DNA of 64,000 nucleotides from NCBI GenBank assembly GCA_963796675.1, contig CAWCMS010000002.1, positions 124,001 to 188,000 on the forward strand, written 5' to 3'. Numbering within the stretch: the stretch's first letter is position 1; each line of letters begins with the position of its first letter. A program made the position numbers and the translations under genes. The DNA comes from CAWCDJ01 sp963796675 (GTDB lineage: Bacteria > Acidobacteriota > Terriglobia > Bryobacterales > Bryobacteraceae). Below are positions 1 through 8,632 of this stretch, piece by piece. The notes beneath the pieces were generated by a model. The model was not told the DNA's origin and did not search any database. It saw only the letters and a list, made by a program, of their open reading frames with translations.

Positions 1-129
1 GATGCCCGTCAGGTTCAACACCGTGATTTCGGTGGCTTTCTTCGCTTCGGCCGCGCGCACCGCAATCAGCCAGGTAGGATTCTCGGACGTTTCGACTTCA
101 GAGGTTTCTTTCAGGTCAGCCTTGCTCAG
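1..129 (-). CDS. rsfS: Ribosome silencing factor RsfS (Iojap family), 5' part only
   Basis: This is the N-terminal 43 codons of a gene that runs off the left edge. The reading contains WLIAVRAAEAKKATEITVLN followed by LTGI, which matches the opening of RsfS proteins (helix, then the strand before the S-F-x-D-Y-F motif, which lies outside the window). RsfS binds ribosomal protein uL14 and blocks subunit joining in starvation. No ATG, GTG or TTG lies in frame near the expected start. The best site is a CTG at 129 with GGGGAG (136-141) six bases upstream. An out-of-frame ATG at 135 stops after two codons. The start is therefore uncertain, either a rare CTG or an indel. It lies downstream of the SDR gene on the same strand. 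Confidence 0.7.
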   Translation of the reverse strand, partial: MSKADLKETSEVETSENPTWLIAVRAAEAKKATEITVLNLTGI

Positions 130-179
130 AACATACTCCCCTGTCCGTATCGTACCAAACGGACGGCCATGAAACGCGT

Positions 180-908
180 TTAATAACCTCGCGCCGTCAG
201 CCCGCCATCCACCACCAGCGACGTGCCGGTGATAAACCGGGCGGCGTCCGACGCCAGGAACAACACGGCTTCGGCGACGTCGTCGGGCGTCCCAATCCGG
301 CGGGCGGGATGCCAGCGGGCGATCTCGGCCGCGGTCTGCTCCCAATCGCCCGCTGCCGAAAGCGACCGCCGGAGCAGCGGGGTATCGATATACCCGGGGC
401 AGATGGCATTGACGCGGATACCCGCCGGGCCGTGATCGACCGCCATCGCGCGGGTGAGCCCGATCATTCCCGCCTTCGCGGCGTCGTAGGCCGGGCAATT
501 CGGCCACGAGACCGAGGCGTGCACCGAAGAGATATTGACGATGGCGCCGCCGCGCGGCATGTGGGGGATGGCGTACTTCGAGCAGAGGAAAACGCTGCGC
601 AGGTTGACGGCGGTCTGGCGATCCCACTGAGCCGCCGTCAGCTCCGTGACCGGGCCATGGATTTCGATGCCCGCGTTGTTGACCAGCGCGTCGAGGCGGC
701 CGAATTCGGCGGCGGCCTGCTCGATAGCCAGGCGGACCTCGGTTTCATCGGAGACATCCGTATGGATCATGAGGCCGCGCGCACCCGCTGCGGGCTCCTG
801 CATGTCGAGGACTGCGACCGCATATCCCGCATCGTGCAGGCGCCGGACCACGGCTGCCCCGATACCCGAGGCGCCTCCGGTCACGATCGCCGCTTTCTGC
901 TGCTGCAT
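180..908 (-). CDS. SDR family NAD(P)-dependent oxidoreductase
   Basis: This is a 242-residue classical short-chain dehydrogenase. It has the cofactor loop TGGASGIG near residue 10, NNAG near residue 77, the active-site serine in ISSVHA, the catalytic YDAAK, and the PG.I.TPLL segment that closes over substrate. The C-terminal DGGLTARGY end is usual for the family. Substrate cannot be read from the sequence; 3-oxoacyl-ACP reductase-like and sugar dehydrogenase-like members look alike. It lies upstream of rsfS on the same strand and is divergent from the cupin gene at 949. Confidence 0.9.
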   Translation of the reverse strand: MQQQKAAIVTGGASGIGAAVVRRLHDAGYAVAVLDMQEPAAGARGLMIHTDVSDETEVRLAIEQAAAEFGRLDALVNNAGIEIHGPVTELTAAQWDRQTAVNLRSVFLCSKYAIPHMPRGGAIVNISSVHASVSWPNCPAYDAAKAGMIGLTRAMAVDHGPAGIRVNAICPGYIDTPLLRRSLSAAGDWEQTAAEIARWHPARRIGTPDDVAEAVLFLASDAARFITGTSLVVDGGLTARGY

Positions 909-948
909 GTCTGTTCCAGCCTAACAGGCTTGCGATATCATCGACTGC

Positions 949-1356
949 ATGCCGAACCGAAGAGACCTGCTGAAGCTGACTGCGCTCAACGCCGCCTTTG
1001 CCGCATTCGCGAACGACAAGCTGCCGAACTCCACGCGAGGCGCAGCCCAAGGGAAGGTGACCCGTGAAGCTTTCGGCGACAATACCGTTTACTTCGACGG
1101 CCCCACCGATCAACTCGGCTCGATGACCGCCGGCAGCCTGCGGCTGAAGCCCGGGATGGAGCCGCATCCGCCGCACCAGCATCCCGAAGAGGAGATCATG
1201 GTGGTGACCGAGGGCTCGGGCGAAATCTTGGTCGACGGCAAGGTCACCAAAGTCGCGAGCGGCTCGATGATGTACTGCGGGGGTAACACGGTGCACGGCA
1301 TCCGCAATACCGGGAAGACGCCGCTCCTGTTCTACTACTACAAGTGGAAGAAGTAG
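949..1356 (+). CDS. Cupin-domain protein with Tat-like leader
   Basis: This 135-residue protein starts MPNRRDLLKLTALNAAFAAF, a twin-arginine type leader with a weak hydrophobic stretch. The single cupin barrel follows: the first motif HPPHQHPEEEIMVV supplies metal ligands (two or three His and a Glu), and the second motif is GNTVHGIRNTG with a His. Cupins of this size bind a divalent metal and may act as small isomerases, dioxygenases or sensors, so no specific reaction is assigned. It is divergent from the SDR at 908, with 40 bases between them for both promoters. Confidence 0.85.
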   Translation: MPNRRDLLKLTALNAAFAAFANDKLPNSTRGAAQGKVTREAFGDNTVYFDGPTDQLGSMTAGSLRLKPGMEPHPPHQHPEEEIMVVTEGSGEILVDGKVTKVASGSMMYCGGNTVHGIRNTGKTPLLFYYYKWKK

Positions 1357-1452
1357 CCGGTCGGGCTGGTCGTGGATAACTCAGCCGCCCGCTGGACGTT
1401 GTTGTGCTCGTCTCGGCCCGGTCTTATACTCATGGAGTTGCTGGAGGTCCCG

Positions 1453-2172
1453 ATGCGGCGGAAACTGCTAACGGCTGTCCTTAGCCTGATGGCACTTGCC
1501 CTTTTCCTGACAGTTCCCAGGCTCTCGGCGCAGGACGATATTTTCGTCACGCCAATTCCCAACGCGCCATTCAGTGCAGTAATTAACGTTGAGCGCTCGA
1601 TCATTCGGAAGGATGGGACCGTGCTGAATCTGAAAACCATGCGGGCCATTCATCGCGATAGCCACGGCCGCATCTATAACGAGTACCGAACTCTTCTGCC
1701 TGCTTCGAGCAGCGTGACGCCTCAGGTCACGCATATCCTGCTGTTCGATCCACAAACTCGGAACTCGACTACCTTGTTTCCTCCGCAACACGTTTACCGC
1801 TCGACTACAACTCGGCGGCCACCTGCGACAACGCCTCCCGTATTCGCGTCCAACGGACCGCAGAATGACTTTACGCGCCAGGAAGACCTCGGCGTACAAG
1901 AGATGCAGGGGGTGTCGGTGCACGGGCTTCGGCAGACTCAGACGATTTCAGCCGGCACCGGCGCTGCCGGAGATAAAGATATCGTGGTGACCGATGAATA
2001 TTGGTATTCGGAGGACCTCCGGATCAACGTGGTCCTCAAACATAACGATTCGCGCACCGGGTCGGTGATGATGACGGTGACCCAAATTACGCGCACAGAT
2101 CCGGATTCTTCGCTGTTTCAGATCCCCGATGGCTACACGGCACCGGAAGCAGCACGGTTGCAGCAGAAATAG
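1453..2172 (+). CDS. Secreted protein of unknown function
   Basis: This is a 239-residue protein. The ATG at 1453 is chosen because GGAGG (1443-1447) sits five bases upstream and it opens directly with a Sec signal peptide (MRRKLLTAVLSLMALALFL, cleavage likely after LSAQ). The frame is open further upstream but without a leader. The mature part has no recognised domain. It is rich in Thr/Arg around residues 120-135 and ends in a beta-rich segment. It is probably an acidobacterial family of exported proteins. No partner is evident. Confidence 0.75.
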   Translation: MRRKLLTAVLSLMALALFLTVPRLSAQDDIFVTPIPNAPFSAVINVERSIIRKDGTVLNLKTMRAIHRDSHGRIYNEYRTLLPASSSVTPQVTHILLFDPQTRNSTTLFPPQHVYRSTTTRRPPATTPPVFASNGPQNDFTRQEDLGVQEMQGVSVHGLRQTQTISAGTGAAGDKDIVVTDEYWYSEDLRINVVLKHNDSRTGSVMMTVTQITRTDPDSSLFQIPDGYTAPEAARLQQK

Positions 2173-2219
2173 GCGCGCTGGTTTGGCGCCATGTCAGCGG
2201 TCACTCGGAACACGGCCGT

Positions 2220-2894
2220 TTATGGCGTCAGCTTCAGCGTGGCTTTCCCTGCTGCGCCCTCATAGACCAGCTCCAGGGAGTGAATCCCTTTTGCCTTCCC
2301 GCCATACGGGAAGTATAGTAACCCGGCACGCGGCAGCGGGCGCTCGCCTTCCGCCAGGGCCGCTTGCATCACGCGCTTTGCCCAGGCGCGGCGCAGTTCC
2401 GCCGGTGGTCTGGGCGCGGGAGCGCTGGAGTCGCCTCCACCGCCGCCGATCGAGGTGGATGACGACTTTTCCGGCTTCTCCGGCGGAGTCCACTCGGGAT
2501 CTTTCACCGATGCTCCAGCGCGTTCGAACGGCTCGGCCTGAATCGCCTTCTTCTTGCCGTTGATGCGCAGCGAAAAATCGCTGAACGAAACCGGCAGCCG
2601 TGTCCCCTCCGGTCCGAAAATAGCGAGCTCCACAGCCACGTAATTGTCAGAAGAAAGCGGGCCCTCCGCCGTAGGAATCCCATGTTCGGTAAACTCGGCG
2701 GCCATGGTCACCGTGCCCACTTTGGCATGGGCCGGATAATCCGAGGCGGCGGCCCTTGGGGGAAGGCCCGTATTCTCCCTGAGGGTTGCGGGCCGGGCAA
2801 CGTTCGCCGGATGCCCGGGCGTACTTTCGGCCGTCTGCGCGTGTACCGAAAGCGCGGCAATCGCTAATATTGCGTATCGGAATGACAACTGCAT
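2220..2894 (-). CDS. Secreted protein of unknown function
   Basis: This 224-residue protein has a Sec signal peptide (MQLSFRYAILAIAALSVHAQ). The mature part includes a predicted beta-sandwich-like region (EFTEHGIPTAEG to SFSDFSLRING) and a short glycine/serine stretch, GGGGDSS, near residue 155. The C-terminal half (LLYFPYGGKAKGIHSLELVYEG) resembles a small beta domain seen in exported acidobacterial proteins. No catalytic motif was seen. It is convergent with the gene ending at 2172. Confidence 0.7.
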   Translation of the reverse strand: MQLSFRYAILAIAALSVHAQTAESTPGHPANVARPATLRENTGLPPRAAASDYPAHAKVGTVTMAAEFTEHGIPTAEGPLSSDNYVAVELAIFGPEGTRLPVSFSDFSLRINGKKKAIQAEPFERAGASVKDPEWTPPEKPEKSSSTSIGGGGGDSSAPAPRPPAELRRAWAKRVMQAALAEGERPLPRAGLLYFPYGGKAKGIHSLELVYEGAAGKATLKLTP

Positions 2895-2988
2895 TTCAAG
2901 CCTATTATTACCTATTCGGTGGGCATGGCGGATCGATGCGCCGCGTCAAGGTGGGCTAAAGCCTGCCACAGGGCGAACCCTGCCCGGG

Positions 2989-5512
2989 TCACGGCCGCGA
3001 GCGGCGAGACTCGCGCCTGGGGTAGGGAACGTCCCAGCCCCTGGCATCTCCCCAGAGCACGCGGTTGAGGATATCCTCGGGAGCTTCGTCGATATCCTTG
3101 AAATCCATCTTGAGTGACTCTTTGGCCGCCCAAAGCTGCCTGCCGGCAAGCGCACGGAGCGGCGGATTCATTTCATCGAGCGGTTGGCCGGGCACAATGT
3201 GCTGGTAGGGCGCGGTGTCCGCCTGCGCGGTGAAGATGCTGGTCATGGGTCGCGCGGCTTTGAGGAACCGGGTCTTCGGCGGGATCCCGAAAATCACCTG
3301 AATGGTCCGCACCATGCTTTCGTGATTGTAGTTATTGGAGTCTACGGCGTCGCGCTTAATGAACGGGCCGATCGCGAGCGCAACGGTGCGGTGGCCGTCC
3401 ACGTGGTCTACGCCATCCTGGGCGTCATCTTCCACTACGAAGATGAGGCTGGTGGACCAGAAGCGGCTCTTCGAAATCCCTTCCACGATGCGTCCGAGTG
3501 CGAGATCGTCATCGGCGACCATGGCCTTCGGAGTGGGCGAGCCGGGGCGCGTCCCGTTGGTGTGGTCGCTATTGAGCGTCAGAATGTTGACGCGCGGCAA
3601 CTGGCCGGACTTTTCGTGCTCGCCCAAATCGCGCAGAAACTCTTCGGCGCGTAACTGGTCGGGGATGCTGGTGGAATTCTGCGGATAGCGCTGGTCGCAG
3701 AAGGGCTGAAGAGCAGGAACGCCGCTGCGGGAGCCGACGGCGGTCTGCCACTTACCCTCCTTATAAAGCCGCAGGTATTCGGCCCATTTGAGCACGTTGT
3801 CCTCGTTCATATCGACGGAGGTCTGTAGGGCCGGGTCCCACCGGGCGGGGAGTTGAAACTCGCCGTAGATGCGGACGCTGAGCGGCTTCGACCCGCTCTG
3901 CCAGAAGAAGCCGGCGGGCGTGAGCATCAGCGGATCGCTCTCGTTCCAGGCGTATCCGCGCGGCGAGCCGGCGAACGCGCGCTCCACGTAGTCGCTGACG
4001 AACGACTGCATGAGCCACTGGTGGCCATCGAAGCTGATAGCTCCGCCGGTGTAGAAGTTGTCGAGCAAAACGTAGTGTTCGGCGAGCGCGTGGTGGTTGG
4101 GCGTGACTTCGCGGCCATACATCACCAGTTTGGGATCGCTGTTCCCCTTCCCGATATCGCCGAAGACCTGGTCGTAAGCCCGGTTTTCCTTGACGATCAG
4201 GAAGACATGCTGGATGCCTAGGGAAGGCAGGTTGGCAATCCCTCCGGCGGGCTCGTAGACAGGGCTGTTGGCGGCTTTCACCTCTCGCGTGCCGGCGATC
4301 AGTTGCAGGGGCGCGGGCGAGGGAATGCGCTCGAGCGATCCCTCATACTGGCGCGAGTTGAAGGTGCCCTTCTTGTCGGCGGTATTGCCCATGCCCTTGA
4401 TGTTGAGGACCCGGAGATCGCCTTCGCTTCCGATTGCCACAGCCGAAGGGAACCAGGCCGTGGGCATGGCGCCCTCGATCTTCCACTTGCCCTTGCTCTC
4501 GCGGGCCACCGCGATGGCGTTGTTGCCGCCGCAGGCAATGTACAGCGTGCGGCTGTCGTCGGCGAAGACGCCGGCGATCGGCATGCTGCCGAGCGTTCCT
4601 TCCGGAATCGCGGGGATCTTCAACTCCGAGGTTTCGAGCGACGTGGTCTGAACCAGGGTGACGGCGTCGGAGTGCCCGTCCATCACGGCGAGCGTCTTGC
4701 GGTCCGGGCTGAGCGCCATCTGCGAGGGTCCGAGCCCCACGTTCACCTCGCGGACGGCCCGGGTTTTCGCGTCGACCACGCTGAGCGTGCCGCTGGTGGC
4801 GGCGCCGGTCACGGGATCGGTAACAATCGGGGTGCCGCTCGAATGCGCGACGGTGTCGCCCGGTTTCGACCGGCGGCCGCCGCGATTGGTCACGAAGACC
4901 TGGCCGCCGGAGACGGTCACGCCGAACGGTGCGACTCCGACCTCCACTTCCTTCTCGACTTCGCGCGTGGTGGCATCGATCACCGCCAGCGTGTTGTTCC
5001 GGCTGAAGGCGACGTAGGCGAAGCGGCCATCCGCGGAGAACGCGATACCTGCCGGCACCGGATGACCCTTCAGTGCGATGTGCTCCGGCGTGCCGGGCAT
5101 TCCGAGCTCCGAGACCGGGATGACCAGGATGTCGTCCGGGCCGGTGCGGGTCGCCTCGCTCGCCCACAATTCGCGGTTGCCGGGCCGGAAGGCGATGCCG
5201 GCGTACGAGGTGGAGCGCGAGCGGACTTCCGAAATCGGCGTCCCCGTGGAGCCGTCGAGCAGCAGCACGCTGCGCCAGTCGAGCACGGCCAGAATGCGCT
5301 TCTGGGAATCGAAGGCCATGTCCACCGGACGGCCCGGCGATCATGTTCTGCTCGCCCCAGGGCCGCAGCAGTTGGTTGGTGGGCACCAGGTAGAATCCGG
5401 CGGGCTGCTTGCCGAGCTTAGCCGCCGTGGCGATCGCCGTGAAGACGCCGGTTTGCTGGGCAAGTAATCCGGCACCGGCCAGAAGGATTCCGCAGAGGAT
5501 CGGTGTACGCAT
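2989..5512 (-). CDS. YncE-type beta-propeller fused to alkaline phosphatase/phosphoesterase (one frameshift)
   Basis: The joined protein is about 840 residues. The N-terminal part is a signal peptide (MRTPILCGILLAGAGLLAQQ) plus YVTN/YncE propeller blades (repeats such as AVIDATTREV and SVVDAKTRAVREV). The C-terminal part is a phosphoesterase-family domain starting at HVFLIVKENRAYDQVFGD, with GGAISFDGHQW, NILTLNSDHTNG and VVEDDAQDGVDHVDGHR, which supply metal ligands and catalytic residues of the acid phosphatase/phospholipase C type. The frame breaks near 5335, where one extra base in a GGG run separates MIAG from RPVDMAF. Both sides align as one protein, so a sequencing indel is likely. As read, the protein would be truncated. 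Confidence 0.85.
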
Positions 5513-5554
5513 GGGCAGAACCTAGCATAACTCGTTCGTAATACAATGAAATGA

Positions 5555-6373
5555 ATGCGTTGGAATCTCACCCTGGCAGTCCTGGTGTGCTCGTGGTGCG
5601 CGTTTGCGCAGGCGGGCGATTCACCGGAACTGATCCGCGCCAGGGCGGAGGTCGAAAAGCTGAGGGCTTTGGTTGCCGCCGGGGCGGCGCCGCGCAAGGA
5701 CCTTGAAAAGGCGGAAGATCGCATCGCCGATGCCCAGGATGAAGCGTTCCTTCGCCGGACCCTCTACGGCTCCGAATTGACCGTGGAGCAGGCCGACGAG
5801 ATGATCGCCGCCGCCGGCCGCAGGCTCGATCGCCGCAAGCAAGCCTACGAGGACGCCAAAAAGCTGGTGGATGCCGGGGTGGCCTCCGAACTTTCGCTCG
5901 ACATCTACATCCGTGACATGCAACTGACGCGCAAGGAGTGCGATCTTGCCGATTCGCGGGCGCGGCTGACTGAAGAACTCGCGGCCATGGCAAGCGCCGA
6001 GGAGGCGCTCGAAACGCGCCTGGCGGAGCGTCCGCAAGAAGCTCCGGCGCTGGCCGAGCGCTACGACGGCGACGGCGTTTTCACGCCCGCCATTTTCACG
6101 CGGGTGGAGGCGGCCTTCGAACACCAATTCGGCAAGCCTATGCCGGTGAGCGCCATGGGCGAGACGGCGGTGCATCGCGCGTTGGGCTTCGACCATCGGG
6201 GCCGCGTGGACGTCGCTATCTTTCCGGACACTCCCGAAGGCGTCTGGCTGCGCGATTACCTGACCACGAATCACATTCCGTATTTCGCTTTCCGCCATGC
6301 CGTGCCGGGCAAAGCCACGGGGGCCCATATCCACATCGGGCCCATGAGCACGCGCCTCAAACTCGGCGGATAA
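5555..6373 (+). CDS. Secreted coiled-coil protein with M15-like C-terminal domain
   Basis: This 272-residue protein has a Sec leader (MRWNLTLAVLVCSWCAFAQA). Residues 25-165 are almost entirely charged helix (RARAEVEKLRALV, RLTEELAAMASAEEALETRL), predicted to form a coiled coil. The last 100 residues carry HRALGFDHRGRVDVAIF and, near the end, GAHIHIGP, a His...Asp...His-x-His pattern like zinc DD-carboxypeptidases of the M15 type. It may act on peptidoglycan in the periplasm. This is inferred from the motif only. hpt follows after 10 bases in the same direction. Confidence 0.7.
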   Translation: MRWNLTLAVLVCSWCAFAQAGDSPELIRARAEVEKLRALVAAGAAPRKDLEKAEDRIADAQDEAFLRRTLYGSELTVEQADEMIAAAGRRLDRRKQAYEDAKKLVDAGVASELSLDIYIRDMQLTRKECDLADSRARLTEELAAMASAEEALETRLAERPQEAPALAERYDGDGVFTPAIFTRVEAAFEHQFGKPMPVSAMGETAVHRALGFDHRGRVDVAIFPDTPEGVWLRDYLTTNHIPYFAFRHAVPGKATGAHIHIGPMSTRLKLGG

Positions 6374-6383
6374 TAAAAACTCC

Positions 6384-6920
6384 ATGACCGATCCCAACCT
6401 GCGGGTACTGATCTCCGCCGAGCAGATCCAGGCCCGAATCCGGGAACTCGGGGAAGAGATTTCCCGCGATTATCCCGACGGCAGCCTGCACCTGATCTGC
6501 ATCCTGAAAGGTGCCTGCTTTTTTCTGACCGACCTGGCGCGCGCGATGAAGCGCGACGTGTTCGTGGACTTCATGGGCATCTCCACCTACGGCAAGGGCA
6601 AGACGAGTTCGGGCGAAGTGAAGGTCACCAAGGATCTGGATATCTCGCTCGAAGGCGCCAATGTGCTGGTGGTGGAGGACATCGTAGACAGCGGCATCAC
6701 GCTGAACTACTTGCTGCATGTGCTGCAGCAGCGCAGGCCGCAATCGATCCGCATCGCCGCGCTGCTCGATAAGCCGGAACGGCGGCTGCGGCCAGTCGAA
6801 GTGAGCTACGTGGGTTTCCGGATTCCCGACGAATTCGTGGTCGGCTATGGCCTGGACTACGCCGAGAAGTATCGCAACCTGGATGCAGTCTGCGTGCTCG
6901 ACAACCCACCGGGCGCGTAA
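6384..6920 (+). CDS. hpt: Hypoxanthine phosphoribosyltransferase
   Basis: This 178-residue protein makes IMP or GMP from hypoxanthine or guanine and PRPP (purine salvage, cytoplasm). The PRPP loop VLVVEDIVDSGITL lies near residue 94. The N-terminal part has ILKGACFF and the flexible loop MGISTYGKGKTSSGE. The purine-binding end is VGYGLDYAEKYRNL. Length is normal for Hpt. Its 3' end overlaps the convergent RDD gene by 64 bases. Confidence 0.95.
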   Translation: MTDPNLRVLISAEQIQARIRELGEEISRDYPDGSLHLICILKGACFFLTDLARAMKRDVFVDFMGISTYGKGKTSSGEVKVTKDLDISLEGANVLVVEDIVDSGITLNYLLHVLQQRRPQSIRIAALLDKPERRLRPVEVSYVGFRIPDEFVVGYGLDYAEKYRNLDAVCVLDNPPGA

Positions 6921-7654
6921 AGGATCCGCAAAACGCTGCGGACGTACTGCTCATCGGTGAGGCCTTCGGTGGCGGCTTCGGGAAATTGCGCGAGGCTGCG
7001 GAAGTAGTCCGCGATTTCGCGGAAAAGCTCGATGCGCGCCTGCGGCTGGTAGCTGTCGCGCTGCGCCACGGCGCGCACGGCCATACCCACCGCTTCGGGA
7101 TTGGCGGCCGCGCGCAGACGGGCCGCGAGGCTGGGATACGCGGCGAGCGAGTTGTATTTGGCGGGCGCGATCTGTTCGAGGTCGGGCGGCTGGCTGCGGA
7201 CTTCATGCGCCACCACCGTGTTCGCCGCCAGGTCGCCCAGACGCTGGCACTTCCGCGTGACCAGGGCGGCCGTTCCACCTACCAGGTAGGCCAACGGCAG
7301 CATATCGACCAGCCGCACCAGGTTGCGGAGGGCGATCTGCGAGAATTGCAGCCGCAGACCTTGCGCGTCCACCACCCGCAGGCCGAGCAGGCGCTTACCG
7401 ATGGTCTGCCCGCGCCAGCGCCATTCGAGCGCGATTCCATAGGCGAGCGAGAGAAAGAAGTAGAGCGCCAGGGAGAAAGCGGAGGCCCAGTCCTGGCTGA
7501 CCACGCCGAGAGGTTCCAGGGCCTTCGACACGAGGGAACTGGCCGTGGCGATTGCCGCCGTATCCACGGCCCAGGCCAGCGCGCGCGCCGCGGGAGTCGC
7601 CAGCGGATACGAGAAGACCACGCCCTCCGGCGTTTCGATAGCCAGCGACTTCAT
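6857..7654 (-). CDS. RDD family membrane protein
   Basis: This is a protein of about 265 residues. The start is the ATG at 7654, overlapping the SpoIIM-like stop as ATGA. The RDD hallmarks are an Arg in ATPAARALAWAVD with its Asp, and the second motif GQTIGKRLLGLRVVD. Three or four membrane segments lie in residues 20-140. The soluble C-terminal half (LEQIAPAKYNSLAAYPSLAARLR) is helical. It is the last gene of the MoxR operon. Its 3' end runs 64 bases into hpt on the other strand. Function of the family is unclear; transport has been proposed for some members. Confidence 0.85.
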   Translation of the reverse strand: MKSLAIETPEGVVFSYPLATPAARALAWAVDTAAIATASSLVSKALEPLGVVSQDWASAFSLALYFFLSLAYGIALEWRWRGQTIGKRLLGLRVVDAQGLRLQFSQIALRNLVRLVDMLPLAYLVGGTAALVTRKCQRLGDLAANTVVAHEVRSQPPDLEQIAPAKYNSLAAYPSLAARLRAAANPEAVGMAVRAVAQRDSYQPQARIELFREIADYFRSLAQFPEAATEGLTDEQYVRSVLRILYAPGGLSSTQTASRLRYFSA

Positions 7655-8632
7655 TCGCGCCCCGCCAGTGCGAGAAACGCCGTGAGCGCCGCGAGTTCGC
7701 ATACGCCGAAACCGATCTTGAGCGCGTAGGGCAGCACCGGCTGGTGATACTGCGAAATGAACGCTTCGACCGCTCCGGCCCAGACCAGCATGACGGCCGC
7801 TCCGCCGACGATGGCCACCAGGTCATGCGCGACGGCGCGGAACCGTTCGGCGCGCGGAGCCGGATTGCCCCATCCGATCAGCGCGCCCGCGAGCAGCAGT
7901 CCCGGCCTGGCCGCCCAGGAGGATGGCGGGAATCTCGATCGAGCCGTGCGGCAGCAGCCATCCGCTCAGAAACACTCCTTGGCCGCCCGCGATGTAGTCC
8001 GCGGCCACGGCGCCCAGGATCGCACCGTTGAAGAAGAGCAGGATCACGGTGCCCGCTCCCCACGTCATGCCGAGCGCGAGGGCCAGGATGGTCACCCGGA
8101 TGTTGTTTGTCATCAACTGCGCGGAGAAACTGGCCTTGCGGCCCTGGAGCCGGTCTGTTTTCGCGTGTTCTTCCTGCGCCACGCGCTCGGCCGGAGACTG
8201 CATGAGGCCCGAGAAGGGAATCAGGATTGCCTTGCTGCGCGCGTCCTGGCGGACGGCGAAGGCGCCGAACGCGCAGCCCAACAGCGTGATGGCCGCGGCG
8301 AGTTGGAACGCGCCGAGGTGGCGGCGGAAGGCTTGGGGAAACGCCAGAATCAGCTTGCGCCACTCGATGTGCAGAGGCGCGCGCGTCTCGTGGATCTCGC
8401 TGTAGGCACGCGAGACGAGCGATGAAAGAAACTCGCGCAGACGGGGTTCGGTGCTGAAGGTGTCGAGGCGCGCGAGATCGGCGGAGGAACGTTCATAGAG
8501 ATAGTGGAGCCGCTCGATCTCCGGCAGCGGGAGGCGCTGCTCGGGGTTGTCCTCGATGCGGCGAAGCGCGGTCTCGAGTTCGTCCCAGTAAGGTTGCTCC
8601 GCGGCCACGAAGCGGGCGAGATCGATGATCAC
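7651..8632 (-). CDS. Stage II sporulation protein M-like (SpoIIM/DUF95) membrane protein, frameshifted
   Basis: Starts at GTG 8632, overlapping the DUF58 stop as GTGA. The protein is about 326 residues when joined. A cytoplasmic helical N-terminus (LHYLYERSSADLARLDTFS) is followed by about five membrane segments with the family signature LLPHGSIEIPAILL. The frame breaks near 7900 at a GGG. After it the correct frame continues GLLLAGALIGWGN and ends LAALTAFLALAGRE with a stop at 7651, coupled to the RDD start. SpoIIM-like genes are standard members of MoxR operons in non-sporulating bacteria. Confidence 0.85.
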
